This document shows, piece after piece, positions 7,552-15,622 of a stretch of 64,000 bases of DNA. Both the position numbers and the translations under genes were made by a program. This DNA is from CADCVQ01 sp038260305 (GTDB lineage Bacteria > Actinomycetota > Thermoleophilia > Solirubrobacterales > Solirubrobacteraceae). Within the stretch, counting starts at the first letter, position 1. Each line of letters starts with the position of its first letter. The stretch is taken from contig JBBSNY010000006.1 in the NCBI GenBank assembly GCA_038260305.1, positions 62,001-126,000 of the forward strand, given 5' to 3'. The notes below the pieces were generated by a model. The model did no database searches. It was not told the origin of the DNA and saw only the letters and a program-made list of their open reading frames with translations.

Positions 7552-9069
7552 TCAGGACAGGGCGCCGGTTGCGCTGCCGCGGCTGCGCCGGCGGACCTCG
7601 CGCAGCGCGACGGCCAGGCGCCGCACCGCCTCGTCGTGGACCGCGGGGTCGACGAGGCCGAAGGATAGGCGCATGCTCGTGCGCGAGGACTTCTCGGCCT
7701 GGATCGCGCCGCCGGGCAGGAACGACACGCCGGCGCGCAGCGCCTCGACGTACAGCGCGCGCTCGTCGATCGGGGCGTCGAACGTGACCCAGACGTGGTG
7801 GCCGCCGTTCGGCACTCGCCAGGTCGCCTCGTGGCCGAGGTGGTGCTGCAGGGCGTGCAGCAGCGCGTCGCGGCGGTGCCGGTAGACGGGGATCGAGCGC
7901 TCGAGCAGCTGCGCGTGGCGGTCGCCGCGCAGGTAGCGCTCGCCGAGATGCTGCGGCAGCGCCGCGGTGTGGATGTCGCTGTCGAGCTTGAGCGCGATCA
8001 GGCGCGAGCGGACGGGGCCGCTCGCTGCGACCCAGCCGACGCGTAGGCCGCCGCCGATCGTCTTCGACAGCGAGTCGACGTAGATGACGTGCGACGGCGC
8101 GAGCTCGCGCAGCCGCCGCCGCGGCGCGCCGTCGTAGCGGATCGTCGCGTAGACGCCGTCGTCGAGGACGAAGAAGCCGCGCGTGCGGGCGAGCTCGACG
8201 AGGCGCTCACGGCGCTGCGGCGACAGGTCGGCGCCCGTCGGGTTCTGACACGACGCCTGCAGCGCGACGAGCTTGACCTCGTGGCGCGCGAGGATCCGCT
8301 CGAGCGCGCCGATGTCGGCACCGTTCTCGTCGACGGGCAGCGGCAGCACGCGTGCCCCCGACGCCTGCAACGACGCGAGCGTGCCGGCGAACGTCGGCGA
8401 CTCCACGACGGCGACGTCGCCGGGGCTCAGGATCGCCCGCGCGACGAGGTCGATCGCCTGACGCGCGCCCGACGTGACGAGGATCTCGTCGGCGGTCTGC
8501 GCGTAGCCGGCCTCGCGGCCGAGCTCGGCGAGGCGCTCACGCAGCTCCGGCAGCCCCTCGACCTCGAGGTAGTCGGTCACCGAGCGGGGATCGTCGCGCG
8601 CGATCTCGGCGGCGATCTCGGCGAGCTCGGCGGACGGGCACAGATCCGGGTCCGGGAAGCCGGACGCGAGCGGGATCGAGCCGGCGATGTTCGGCGCGTG
8701 CAGCGAGTCGCGCAGCATCTCGTCGGCGTAGGACAGCGTGCGCGGCGCGAGCATGCCGAGCTGCCAGTCGTCGTTCTCAGCCGTTGACGCGGCGGCGGAC
8801 GCGGCGGGGACGTTGCGACGCACGAACGTGCCGCGGCCGACGGCGGCGGTGACGTAGCCGAGCTCGGCGAGGCGCCGGTAGACGCGCACGGCGGTGAGGT
8901 GGTTGATGCCCGCGTCCGCCGCCAGTGCCCGCGTCGCGGGGAGCTTCTCGCCCGGCGTCAGCTCGCCGTCGTCGATGAGGCCGGCGATGTGGTCGGTGAG
9001 CTGCTGGGTGATCGAGGTCTCGCCCTCGCGCTGGAGGTCAATCACTCCAAAGTTGTATGACATTGACAT
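7552..9069 (-). CDS. MocR-type GntR regulator with aminotransferase domain
   Basis: This is a 505-residue transcription factor of the MocR/PdxR class. An N-terminal GntR winged helix (about residues 8-85; ITQQLTDHIAG, GINHLTAVRVYRRLAELGYV) is followed by a fold-type I aminotransferase-like domain. PLP would bind at K336 in SLSKTIGGG, with NPTGADLS and the aspartate of LDDGVYA contacting the cofactor. MocR proteins usually sense PLP or an amine and control an adjacent divergent gene. Here the neighbour across a 61-bp gap is the small gene at 9131. A second in-frame ATG lies two codons in. Confidence 0.93.
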   Translation of the reverse strand: MSMSYNFGVIDLQREGETSITQQLTDHIAGLIDDGELTPGEKLPATRALAADAGINHLTAVRVYRRLAELGYVTAAVGRGTFVRRNVPAASAAASTAENDDWQLGMLAPRTLSYADEMLRDSLHAPNIAGSIPLASGFPDPDLCPSAELAEIAAEIARDDPRSVTDYLEVEGLPELRERLAELGREAGYAQTADEILVTSGARQAIDLVARAILSPGDVAVVESPTFAGTLASLQASGARVLPLPVDENGADIGALERILARHEVKLVALQASCQNPTGADLSPQRRERLVELARTRGFFVLDDGVYATIRYDGAPRRRLRELAPSHVIYVDSLSKTIGGGLRVGWVAASGPVRSRLIALKLDSDIHTAALPQHLGERYLRGDRHAQLLERSIPVYRHRRDALLHALQHHLGHEATWRVPNGGHHVWVTFDAPIDERALYVEALRAGVSFLPGGAIQAEKSSRTSMRLSFGLVDPAVHDEAVRRLAVALREVRRRSRGSATGALS

Positions 9070-9130
9070 GGTGGTGTTGGATCGTACAGTGCCCTACACA
9101 CCGGGTCAACGCCCGCCGACGGAGGCCACC
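9070..9130. promoter_or_regulatory. Divergent promoter/operator region of the MocR gene
   Basis: This 61-bp spacer separates the divergent MocR gene and the gene at 9131, so both promoters overlap here. GGTGT near 9070 and ACACC near 9097 form short inverted arms around GTACAGTG and CTACAC half-sites. MocR regulators normally bind such divergent spacers. The exact operator is a guess. A clear GGAGG ribosome site for the plus-strand gene lies at 9121-9125. Confidence 0.4.
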
Positions 9131-9508
9131 ATGTCATACACGCTGGAAAGATTGATCGATCGCTTCGCACAGCGCGCCGTGAGCGGCGACACCGCCGGGA
9201 CGTTCGCCACGGCCCGTCCCGTCGTCATCCGCCTCGCCCGCGAGAGCGACGCGGCGGCGCTGCGCGATCTCGCCGCGCTCGACACCGCGCCGCCGCTGCA
9301 TGGCCCCGCGCTGATCGCGCTCGTCGATGACATCGCGTGGGCCGCGCACGGGCTCGAGGACGACCGCGTCATCGCCGATCCCTTTCACCCCAGCGCGGAG
9401 GCCGCCGGCCTGCTCGCGCTGCGCGTGCACCAGCTGCGCGCGACCCGGGCACGGGCCGCATCCCCGCGCGCATGGCGCCGGATGTCGCGTCGCGTCGGCG
9501 CTTCATGA
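9131..9508 (+). CDS. Small conserved-type hypothetical protein
   Basis: This is a 125-residue protein with a strong GGAGG ribosome site six bases before its ATG. The middle (VIRLARESDAAALRDLAALD) resembles the beginning of a GNAT acetyltransferase fold: a strand then helix with DAAALRDL. The following segment, PLHGPALIALVDDIAWAAHGLEDDRVIADPF, read here as PLHGPALIALVDD then DDRVIADPF, matches the next GNAT strands. The acetyl-CoA-binding motif is missing, so it looks like a truncated or regulatory GNAT-like protein. It ends in a basic arginine-rich tail. Its divergent position suggests control by the MocR protein. Confidence 0.75.
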   Translation: MSYTLERLIDRFAQRAVSGDTAGTFATARPVVIRLARESDAAALRDLAALDTAPPLHGPALIALVDDIAWAAHGLEDDRVIADPFHPSAEAAGLLALRVHQLRATRARAASPRAWRRMSRRVGAS

Positions 9509-9584
9509 CGCCCGATTTCCCCGCAACATGCGCCCGATCCCATCCCCGTGTGGCGCAACTCCGCCGCCGCGTGTGGTTTCATAA

Positions 9585-9732
9585 TCCCGAGCCGAGTCCG
9601 GTGACGTCCTGCGTCACGGGAGCGGGGGACCCAAGGTGACCGTGGTGGTCACAGGGGCGAATTGCCGCGATCAGCGGCATAGCGCGGTCTTTGCGCGCGA
9701 GCCCGGCAGCTAACCCCGTAGGCGACACAAAG
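9585..9732 (+). promoter_or_regulatory. Cyclic di-AMP riboswitch (ydaO/yuaA type)
   Basis: The leader of the M23 peptidase gene carries the landmarks of the ydaO/yuaA riboswitch in order: GCCGAGTCCGG at 9591, CGGGAGCGGGGGACCCA at about 9617-9633, GGGGCGAA at about 9654, then GAGCCCGGCAGCTAACCCC and GTAGGCG near 9700-9724. These match the consensus I know for this RNA. In actinobacteria it typically precedes cell-wall hydrolase genes and turns expression off when c-di-AMP binds. The gene starts 25 bp downstream at a GTG with a GGGAGG site. Boundaries are approximate. Confidence 0.88.
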
Positions 9733-9756
9733 AGATTCGCCCATGGGAGGACCGTC

Positions 9757-10833
9757 GTGTTCGAGTCGTACCTGGCACCCGCCGCCGGCGCCGCGGCGCC
9801 GCATCGAGATCTGGCGTGCTTCGACGTCTGGCAGGTCTCCCTCGATCGCTCGCTGCGCCGGCGCGAGCTCGCGGCGCAGCACCGCAGGGCCGCGCCGAAG
9901 ACGAAGGGCGCCGCGGCCGCCGTCAGCGCCGCGCTGCTCGTCTCGCCGCTGCTGCCGATGGCGTCGGCGTCCGCGCGGGGGCGCGGCAGCACCGCGTCGT
10001 CGCTCGTCAAGCCGCTGAAGCGCAGCTTCGACGGGCGCGTGCTCAAGCGCGGTGCCCACGGCCGGACCGTTGCGCAGATCCAGCGCGTGCTCGGCGTCGC
10101 GGCCGACGGGATCTTCGGTCCGATCACCGCGCGCGCCGTGCGCGACTTCCAGTCGAGCAACGGACTGGCGCGCACCGGCAGGGTCGACGCGCGCACGTGG
10201 CTCGCGCTGCTGAAGGCCGCGCCCGCCGCGACCACTGCGCCCACCGCGGCGCCGGCGTCGGCCGCCGCGCCCGGCACGTGCGGGGGCATCATCACCGCGC
10301 CGCTGCATGGCACGAAGACGGCCGGCTTCGGTGACGGTCGCCACCACCAGGGCGTCGACCTCGCGGCCCCCGTCGGCACGCCGGTCAAGGCCGCGGCCTG
10401 CGGCGTCATCGCCTTCGCCGCGACGCAGAGCGGCTACGGGAACATGGTCTGCGTACAGCACAGCCCCGAGTTCTCGACGTGCTACGCGCACCTGAAGGAC
10501 CTCATCGTCGCCGTCGGCACGCCGGTCGCCGTCGGCCAGGTCATCGGGCACGTCGGGATGACCGGGCACACAACCGGCGCGCACCTGCATTTCGAGACGC
10601 GCGTCAACGGCATCGCGCGCAACCCCGCCCCGTATCTCGCCGGCACGAAGGTCATCCCCGGCACTCCGGCGGCGGCCGCCCCGGCGCCCGCGATCCCGGT
10701 GGATCCCGCCGCTCCGCCGGCGACCCCCGCGCCGGCCAGCGCGAACGCGGCGAGTGGCGCCTCCAAGCAGGTGGCCAAGCAGACGACGAAGTCCACGACC
10801 GGTGGTGCTCACGCCGCCGTCGCGGGGCGCTGA
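9757..10833 (+). CDS. Secreted M23 peptidase with peptidoglycan-binding domain
   Basis: This is a cell-wall endopeptidase of 358 residues. After a cytoplasmic-looking N-terminus of about 45 residues comes a hydrophobic export segment (AAAVSAALLVSPLLPMASA). A peptidoglycan-binding type 1 domain follows (GRTVAQIQRVLGVAADGIFG). Then comes an M23 LytM domain with zinc ligands in HHQGVDLAAP and HLHFE and the histidine of CYAHLKD. The C-terminus is a low-complexity Ala/Pro/Thr tail. The GTG start is chosen because GGGAGG lies six bases upstream; the frame extends 22 codons further into the riboswitch. Control by c-di-AMP links its expression to cell-wall or osmotic state. Confidence 0.92.
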   Translation: MFESYLAPAAGAAAPHRDLACFDVWQVSLDRSLRRRELAAQHRRAAPKTKGAAAAVSAALLVSPLLPMASASARGRGSTASSLVKPLKRSFDGRVLKRGAHGRTVAQIQRVLGVAADGIFGPITARAVRDFQSSNGLARTGRVDARTWLALLKAAPAATTAPTAAPASAAAPGTCGGIITAPLHGTKTAGFGDGRHHQGVDLAAPVGTPVKAAACGVIAFAATQSGYGNMVCVQHSPEFSTCYAHLKDLIVAVGTPVAVGQVIGHVGMTGHTTGAHLHFETRVNGIARNPAPYLAGTKVIPGTPAAAAPAPAIPVDPAAPPATPAPASANAASGASKQVAKQTTKSTTGGAHAAVAGR

Positions 10834-10881
10834 CGGCCGGGCCATCACAACCGCGTGACGCGCGTACGTCACGATGAGGGG

Positions 10882-12009
10882 GTGAACGCGAACGAATCGC
10901 TGACGCCGGCATCGCATTCGATCGCCGCGCTCGAGCTCTTGTCCGACGTCATCGCGGGCGTCGACGAGCAGCCGGGCTCCGAGCAGTTCTTCTCGACGCT
11001 CGCCGAGGCGGTCTGCCGGCTCGCCGGGATGGACCGCGCGGTGATCTTCACTTACGACGACGCGCGCCGCCGCGTGCACGCCGCGGGCGCGCACGGGATC
11101 GCCCTCGACGGCTTCACGGCGGGACACGTCACCGTCGAGTCCGCGCCGGTCGCCCGCCAGGCGCTGACCGAGGACCGCGTCATCGAGGTGCTCGCCAAGC
11201 ACGGCCACGACATCTCCGAGGACTTCGCGCGGCTCGTCGGCGACCACGCGCTCATCTACGTGCCGATCGTCGCCGCGGGACGCTGGATCGGCGTCATCCT
11301 CGCCGAGCCTGCGGCGGGCGTCTCCCCGATCGACGAGCCGCGACGCGAGCTGCTGCGGATGCTCGGCAAGACGCTCGCGCTCGCCTCCGCGTCGCGCAGC
11401 GCGACCTACCACGGCGAGCGCGCGCGCGAGCTCGAGGAGCGCATCGACTTCGCCCGCGACATCCACGACGGCGTCGTGCAGCGGCTGTTCGGCGTCTCGC
11501 TCGCGCTGTCCTCCGAGCAGCCGCTGAGCGAGCAGGCCCGCGCGCGCAGCGCCGCGGAGGTCCGCGCCGCGCTCGGCGAGCTGCGCTCGGCGCTGCAGCG
11601 CCCGCTCGGCCGCACGTCGCCGCCGACCGGCACGACGCTTGCCGCCGAGCTCGACCGGCTCGGCGCGGAGCACCCCGACCTCGGCATCTGCGTCGAGGGC
11701 GAGGTCGCCGGCGTGCCCGCGTCGCTCGAGCCGCTCGCGCAGGCCGTCCTCACCGAGGCCGTCCGCAACGCGCGCAAGCACGCCGACGCCCAGCGCCTCG
11801 TCGTCCGTACGCAGACCGACGGCGCGACGCTCGTGCTCGAGATCGAGAACGACGGCGTCCCCCCGCAGCGCACCGCCAGCACCGGCGTCGGCCTGCGCCT
11901 CGCCGCGCTAGAGGCGCTGCAGGCCGGCGGCCTCGTCGAGTTCGGCGAGCGCTCGCCGGGCACGTGGCAGGTGCGTCTCGTCGTACCGATCCCCGGTGAC
12001 GACGCGTGA
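10882..12009 (+). CDS. GAF-domain sensor histidine kinase (NarL-type)
   Basis: This is a soluble two-component kinase of about 375 residues. An N-terminal GAF domain (about residues 15-170; VIFTYDD, LIYVPIVAAGRWIGVILAE) would sense a small ligand or redox state. A HisKA_3 dimerisation domain has FARDIHDGVVQRLF with phosphoacceptor H195. A short HATPase follows with LTEAVRNARKHA and STGVGLRLAALE. No membrane segment is present. The GTG start is one of two in-frame options and lacks a well-spaced ribosome site, so the start is uncertain by nine codons. It overlaps the response regulator by four bases, which implies translational coupling. Confidence 0.9.
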   Translation: MNANESLTPASHSIAALELLSDVIAGVDEQPGSEQFFSTLAEAVCRLAGMDRAVIFTYDDARRRVHAAGAHGIALDGFTAGHVTVESAPVARQALTEDRVIEVLAKHGHDISEDFARLVGDHALIYVPIVAAGRWIGVILAEPAAGVSPIDEPRRELLRMLGKTLALASASRSATYHGERARELEERIDFARDIHDGVVQRLFGVSLALSSEQPLSEQARARSAAEVRAALGELRSALQRPLGRTSPPTGTTLAAELDRLGAEHPDLGICVEGEVAGVPASLEPLAQAVLTEAVRNARKHADAQRLVVRTQTDGATLVLEIENDGVPPQRTASTGVGLRLAALEALQAGGLVEFGERSPGTWQVRLVVPIPGDDA

Positions 12010-12626
12010 CCAACGCCGTCGCCGCGACCGATCGCGTTCGCGTGCTCGTCGTTGACGATCACGATGTCGTGCAGTGGGGGTTCCGGCTCATGATCGGCGA
12101 GCTGAGCTGGGTCGCGTGCTACCTGGCGGCACGCACCGGCGACGAGGCGCTGGAGCTGACGCGCAACGACGCGCCGGACGTCGCGCTCGTCGACTTGTTC
12201 CTCGGCGCGGAGTCCGGCCCCGAGGTCTGCAAGCGCCTGCGCCGCGAACGCCCGCAGCTTCGCGTGCTGCTGATCTCCGGCGCTGGTCGCATGTCCGCGG
12301 CGACCGCGAGCGCCTGCGGGGCGAGCGGCTTCGTGCCGAAGGACTGGCCGGCTAGGGACATCGCGCGCGCGGTGTGGAGCGTGGCGCGCGGCGATGCGTT
12401 GCCCGACCGCGCACCGCCGGAGGAGTGCCGGCACGTTCTGACGCCGCGCGAGCACGAGGTTCTCGTCGGCATCGCCGGCGGTGCGACGAACCGCCAGATC
12501 GCGGCGGCGCTGCACGTCTCCGCGCATACGGTGAAGGAGCACGCGAGCGCGGTGTACCGCAAGCTCGACGTCCGCAACCGCGCCGCTGCCGTAGGGCGTG
12601 CGCAGCGGCTCGGCCTGATCGAGTGA
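12006..12626 (+). CDS. NarL/FixJ-family response regulator
   Basis: This is a 206-residue DNA-binding regulator. The receiver domain (about residues 10-125) has VLVVDDHD, phosphoacceptor D63 in ALVDLFLG, and the lysine of FVPKDW. The LuxR-type HTH (about 143-205) has LTPREHEVLVGIAGG and HVSAHTVKEHASAVYRKL. The GTG start overlaps the kinase gene's stop (GTGA). It should be phosphorylated by the GAF kinase encoded immediately upstream. Its target promoters cannot be told from the window. Confidence 0.93.
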   Translation: MTNAVAATDRVRVLVVDDHDVVQWGFRLMIGELSWVACYLAARTGDEALELTRNDAPDVALVDLFLGAESGPEVCKRLRRERPQLRVLLISGAGRMSAATASACGASGFVPKDWPARDIARAVWSVARGDALPDRAPPEECRHVLTPREHEVLVGIAGGATNRQIAAALHVSAHTVKEHASAVYRKLDVRNRAAAVGRAQRLGLIE

Positions 12627-12740
12627 GAGCGTCCTGCCGACCTGCCCGGGTGGAGCATCGGCCCCGCCATCCGGTCCACCCTTCCCCCCCAACCGGGTGG
12701 AAGCGTTGTAATTCGATGCGATAGCCGCAACCGTGAGCGT

Positions 12741-13880
12741 ATGCTCGATATGACACTCGCCACCACTCGCGGACCGCACGCGCATAAACAAGGGCCGGTG
12801 CTGCTCACCGGCGCGACCGGCTTCGTCGGCATGGAGCTGCTCGTGCGCCTGCTCGAGCAGACCGACCGCGAGGTCGTCGCGCTCGTCCGGGCCGCCGACG
12901 ACGACGCCGCGGGAGCGCGCATCGACGAGCTCATGAAGCTGCTCTTCTCACCGGGCCGCCGTCGCGCGATGCGCCGTCGCGTGCGCGGCGTCGCCGCCGA
13001 CCTCGAGCAGCCCGGCCTCGGGCTCAGCACTGCGACGCGCGACGCGCTGACGGCGAGCATCGGTGCGGTCGTGCACTGCGCGGCGTCCGTCAGCTTCTCG
13101 CTGGAGCTCGAAGAGGCCCGCCGGATCAACGTCGAGGGGACGCGCGAGATCCTGGCGCTCGCCGCCGAAGCGCGCGACTACGGCTCGCTCGATCGCGTTG
13201 TGCACGTCTCGACTGCGTACGTCGCCGGCGAGCGCGGCGGGCGCGCGCGCGAGCGCCAGGGCCAAATGGGCCAGAGCTTTCGCAACACGTACGAGGAGAC
13301 GAAGCTCGAGGCCGAGCAGCTCGTGCATGAGAGCGGCCTGCCGGCCGCGATCGTGCGCCCGAGCGTCATCGTCGGCGACTCGAAGACCGGCTGGACGCCG
13401 TGCTTCAACGTCATCTACTGGCCGCTGCAGGCCTTCGCGCGCGGCCTCTTCGATCCGATTCCCGGCGAGGCGGATGCGCCGATCGACATCGTGCCGGTCG
13501 ACGTCGTCGCCAACGCGCTGCTCGAGCTCGTGACCGGACCGGTGCGCTGCGGCCCGTTCCACGTCGTCGCCAGCGACGAGGCCGTCTCGAACGAGCGCCT
13601 CGCGACGATGGCCGCGGACTACTTCGACACCGCACCGCCGAAGTTCGTCGGCCCCGGGGTCGACCCACAGGCCGAGGCCCGCGCCGGTGTGTTCATGTCC
13701 TACTTCAAGGTCCGCTGCACATTCGACGCGTTGCGCGGGCGGCGCACGCTGAACGCCGAGCCGCCGCCGCTGGAGGAGTACTTCCCGGCGCTCATGCACT
13801 ACGCCCGCGAGGCGCGCTGGGGTAAGGCGCCGGTCGCGCGTTGGGCGGTCGGGGGCGGCGCGCTCGAGAACGTGGCCTAG
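12741..13880 (+). CDS. SDR-family reductase (thioester/fatty acyl-CoA reductase-like)
   Basis: This is a 379-residue NAD(P)-dependent oxidoreductase of the extended short-chain dehydrogenase type, closest in layout to the NAD_binding_4 (thioester reductase/acyl-CoA reductase) group. The Rossmann motif GATGFVG is near residue 24. VVHCAASVSF and the NVEGTREIL helix follow, then the active-site serine region HVSTAYVAG and the YEETK catalytic Tyr-Lys motif. The C-terminal half (PIDIVPVDVVANALLEL) is typical of substrate-binding domains of extended SDRs. The substrate is unknown. It ends just before the MITE-like element. A second ATG lies three codons in. Confidence 0.87.
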   Translation: MLDMTLATTRGPHAHKQGPVLLTGATGFVGMELLVRLLEQTDREVVALVRAADDDAAGARIDELMKLLFSPGRRRAMRRRVRGVAADLEQPGLGLSTATRDALTASIGAVVHCAASVSFSLELEEARRINVEGTREILALAAEARDYGSLDRVVHVSTAYVAGERGGRARERQGQMGQSFRNTYEETKLEAEQLVHESGLPAAIVRPSVIVGDSKTGWTPCFNVIYWPLQAFARGLFDPIPGEADAPIDIVPVDVVANALLELVTGPVRCGPFHVVASDEAVSNERLATMAADYFDTAPPKFVGPGVDPQAEARAGVFMSYFKVRCTFDALRGRRTLNAEPPPLEEYFPALMHYAREARWGKAPVARWAVGGGALENVA

Positions 13881-13890
13881 CGGGCCGGCC

Positions 13891-14057
13891 TAGATGAGTA
13901 GTTCCACGGCCGCGTGTTCGCAGGGAGCCGGATCGTGGATGAGCGCCGTCGCGCCCGATCGGTGGCCATACCGGGTTGTATTGCGGTCGATCGGGCGTGG
14001 CGGCGGTCGCCGCGAGACGGTTTCCTGCGGGCGCGGGTTCGTGGAACTACTCATCTA
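13891..14057. mobile_element. MITE-like palindromic element, IS630-type ends
   Basis: Nineteen bases at 13890-13908 (CTAGATGAGTAGTTCCACG) recur as a perfect inverted repeat at 14040-14058. The interior arms are also imperfectly complementary (CGCCCGATCG at about 13952 against CGATCGGGCG at about 13987), so the whole element can fold into one long hairpin. The ends sit in CTAG, giving flanking TA duplications; IS630/Tc1-mariner elements are known to insert at TA within CTAG. There is no room for a transposase, so this would be a non-autonomous derivative. It lies between two convergent genes, and its edge supplies the TAG stop of the gene at 14055. Confidence 0.7.
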
Positions 14058-14552
14058 GTCGCGGGCCTTCCAGGTGAAGGTCCGGCTGTCGCACGAGTCG
14101 ACCTGCTGGCCGGCGGCGTCCTTGATCGAGACCGTGGCTCGGAACGTGCCCGTCGCGAGGGTCCGCTTCTTGAACTTACCTGCCAGCTTGATCTTGTAGT
14201 CGGCCGTCTGGCCACTGCCGACGTCGCGCGAATAGGAGGCCGTGCTGCCGAACGAGCCCTTGCGCGAGATCCGCCGCTTCTGGATCACGGCGACGCCGCC
14301 GATCGAGCGCTGCCCTTCCGGGGCGGCGCACTTCGCCACCCACTGGATGTCGAAGCGGGAGAGGGTCGCCCCCGACTTCGAGACGCGCATCGCGACGGGG
14401 TAGTTCAGCTTGCCGCCGGCCCGCTGGGAGCTCGAGCCCTGATAGCCGGCGTCCTTGCGCGGCAGGGCCGCCCAGGCGTCGAGCGGCAGCAGAACCGACA
14501 CGAGCGTGGCGGCGGTGATGGTGACGAGACGCGGTCTGCTCATGGCGCGCAT
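14055..14552 (-). CDS. Secreted hypothetical protein
   Basis: This is a 165-residue protein with an N-terminal signal peptide (VTITAATLVSVLLPLDAWA) and a probable cleavage after AWA. The mature part is beta-rich and basic (LNYPVAMRVSKSGATLSRF, KIKLAGKFKKRTLATGTF). It ends with two cysteines (CAAP in the middle and VDSCDSRTF near the end) that could form a disulfide. It resembles small immunoglobulin-like secreted domains but I do not recognise the family. Two start ATGs lie three codons apart. Its stop codon TAG falls on the CTAG junction of the MITE-like element, so the insertion left the reading frame intact. Confidence 0.75.
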   Translation of the reverse strand: MRAMSRPRLVTITAATLVSVLLPLDAWAALPRKDAGYQGSSSQRAGGKLNYPVAMRVSKSGATLSRFDIQWVAKCAAPEGQRSIGGVAVIQKRRISRKGSFGSTASYSRDVGSGQTADYKIKLAGKFKKRTLATGTFRATVSIKDAAGQQVDSCDSRTFTWKARD

Positions 14553-14665
14553 CGTGTCATGCCGGCCGCAGCGCCGGGCCGGCGGCAGCCGGCTCGTGGC
14601 TCGTTCGGTACGTCGTTGGGCGAAAAAGCTGCCGGATCAACCACCAGATCGCGTCCGCGGGCTGC

Positions 14666-15622
14666 CTACGGGCAGACGCTCGTCGGAGCGAACCGCTGGG
14701 TCACGATGCCGCCGTCCAGGGTCGCGAGGTACAGCGTGTCGCCGTCGACGGCCATCGCCGTCGCGGAGACGCGGTTGCCGAACGAATTGAGCGTGGGGAC
14801 GCGCTGCGAGTCGACGCAGCTCGTGTTCCCGAGCCGCGAGATCAGCGCGAGGCCGGGCCCCGACCCGAGGCCGATGTCGTTGTAGACGGTCCACAGCCGG
14901 CCGCTGTTGCCAAGCGCCATGCCGGTGATCGAGCCGTTGCTCGTGGCGGCCGCGTCGGCCACCCGCGCCGAGCGCAGGTGCGTGCCGTTGACGGTCTGCG
15001 TGAACGCATTGGCGTACGTTGTGGCGACGGCCCCCACCGTCGTGCCGCGCAGGTCGACGTATGGCACGAACTGGTCGGCGTCCTTGGGCAGCCTCAGCCG
15101 CCTGGCCGCTCCCGCGCCCTTGCGAGCGAACAGCCCCGAGCGGCTGCCGTCGTAGCGGTGGGGGTCGCCATGCAGCTTGTCGCAGCGCAGCCCGTACGCG
15201 ACGCGGCTGCCCCAGCGGGCCGGGACCGACGTGATCTTGCAGCGCTTCGGCACGAGGCGGCGATAGGAGACGCGGTGTCCGGCGAGATCGTCCGAGTAGG
15301 GGGCACAGCGCTGCTCGTCGGAGCAGCGCAGGTAGGTCAGCACGAGCCTACCCGCATCGTCGTGGCCGAGGTCGATCGAGCGGTAGATGGCGGTCCGCGC
15401 CCCCGCGACGGGTGCGACGACGCCGTCGGGGGTGCGCTGCACGAGCGACTGCTCGGGGTACACGCCGGTCACCCAGACGAGTGTGCCGTCGAGCGCCGTG
15501 AGCGACTGGCCGCCCGAGTTGGGCGCGACGAACGGCTCGTTCGTTGCGGCTGTCGCCGGCGTCGCCGCGACGGCGGCGAGTGTCAGCGCGCCGATCAGGG
15601 TTCGCCGGATCATGACGGGCAC
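14666..15622 (-). CDS. Secreted hypothetical protein, tandem paralogue B
   Basis: This is a 318-residue exported protein. The signal peptide IRRTLIGALTLAAVAATPATA ends at ATA, read as the two parts IRRTLIGALTL and AAVAATPATA. The mature chain is made of repeated beta units such as LTALDGTLVWV, IDLGHDDAGRLVLTYLRCSD and VDLRGTTVGAV, suggesting a beta-propeller or similar fold. Conserved cysteines appear in RCSDEQRC, PKRCK and LRCDK. It is clearly related to the next gene upstream (15610), sharing LGHDGAGRLVLTY-type and DLRGTTV-type segments at matching positions. The two genes overlap by 13 bases. Function unknown. Confidence 0.8.
   Translation of the reverse strand: MPVMIRRTLIGALTLAAVAATPATAATNEPFVAPNSGGQSLTALDGTLVWVTGVYPEQSLVQRTPDGVVAPVAGARTAIYRSIDLGHDDAGRLVLTYLRCSDEQRCAPYSDDLAGHRVSYRRLVPKRCKITSVPARWGSRVAYGLRCDKLHGDPHRYDGSRSGLFARKGAGAARRLRLPKDADQFVPYVDLRGTTVGAVATTYANAFTQTVNGTHLRSARVADAAATSNGSITGMALGNSGRLWTVYNDIGLGSGPGLALISRLGNTSCVDSQRVPTLNSFGNRVSATAMAVDGDTLYLATLDGGIVTQRFAPTSVCP

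Noticed and set aside
9649..11781. Long minus-strand open frame (710 codons) over the M23 peptidase and GAF kinase genes
   Set aside because: It is an antisense shadow of real genes in GC-rich DNA; it has no domain, and its composition is arginine-, glycine- and alanine-rich noise.
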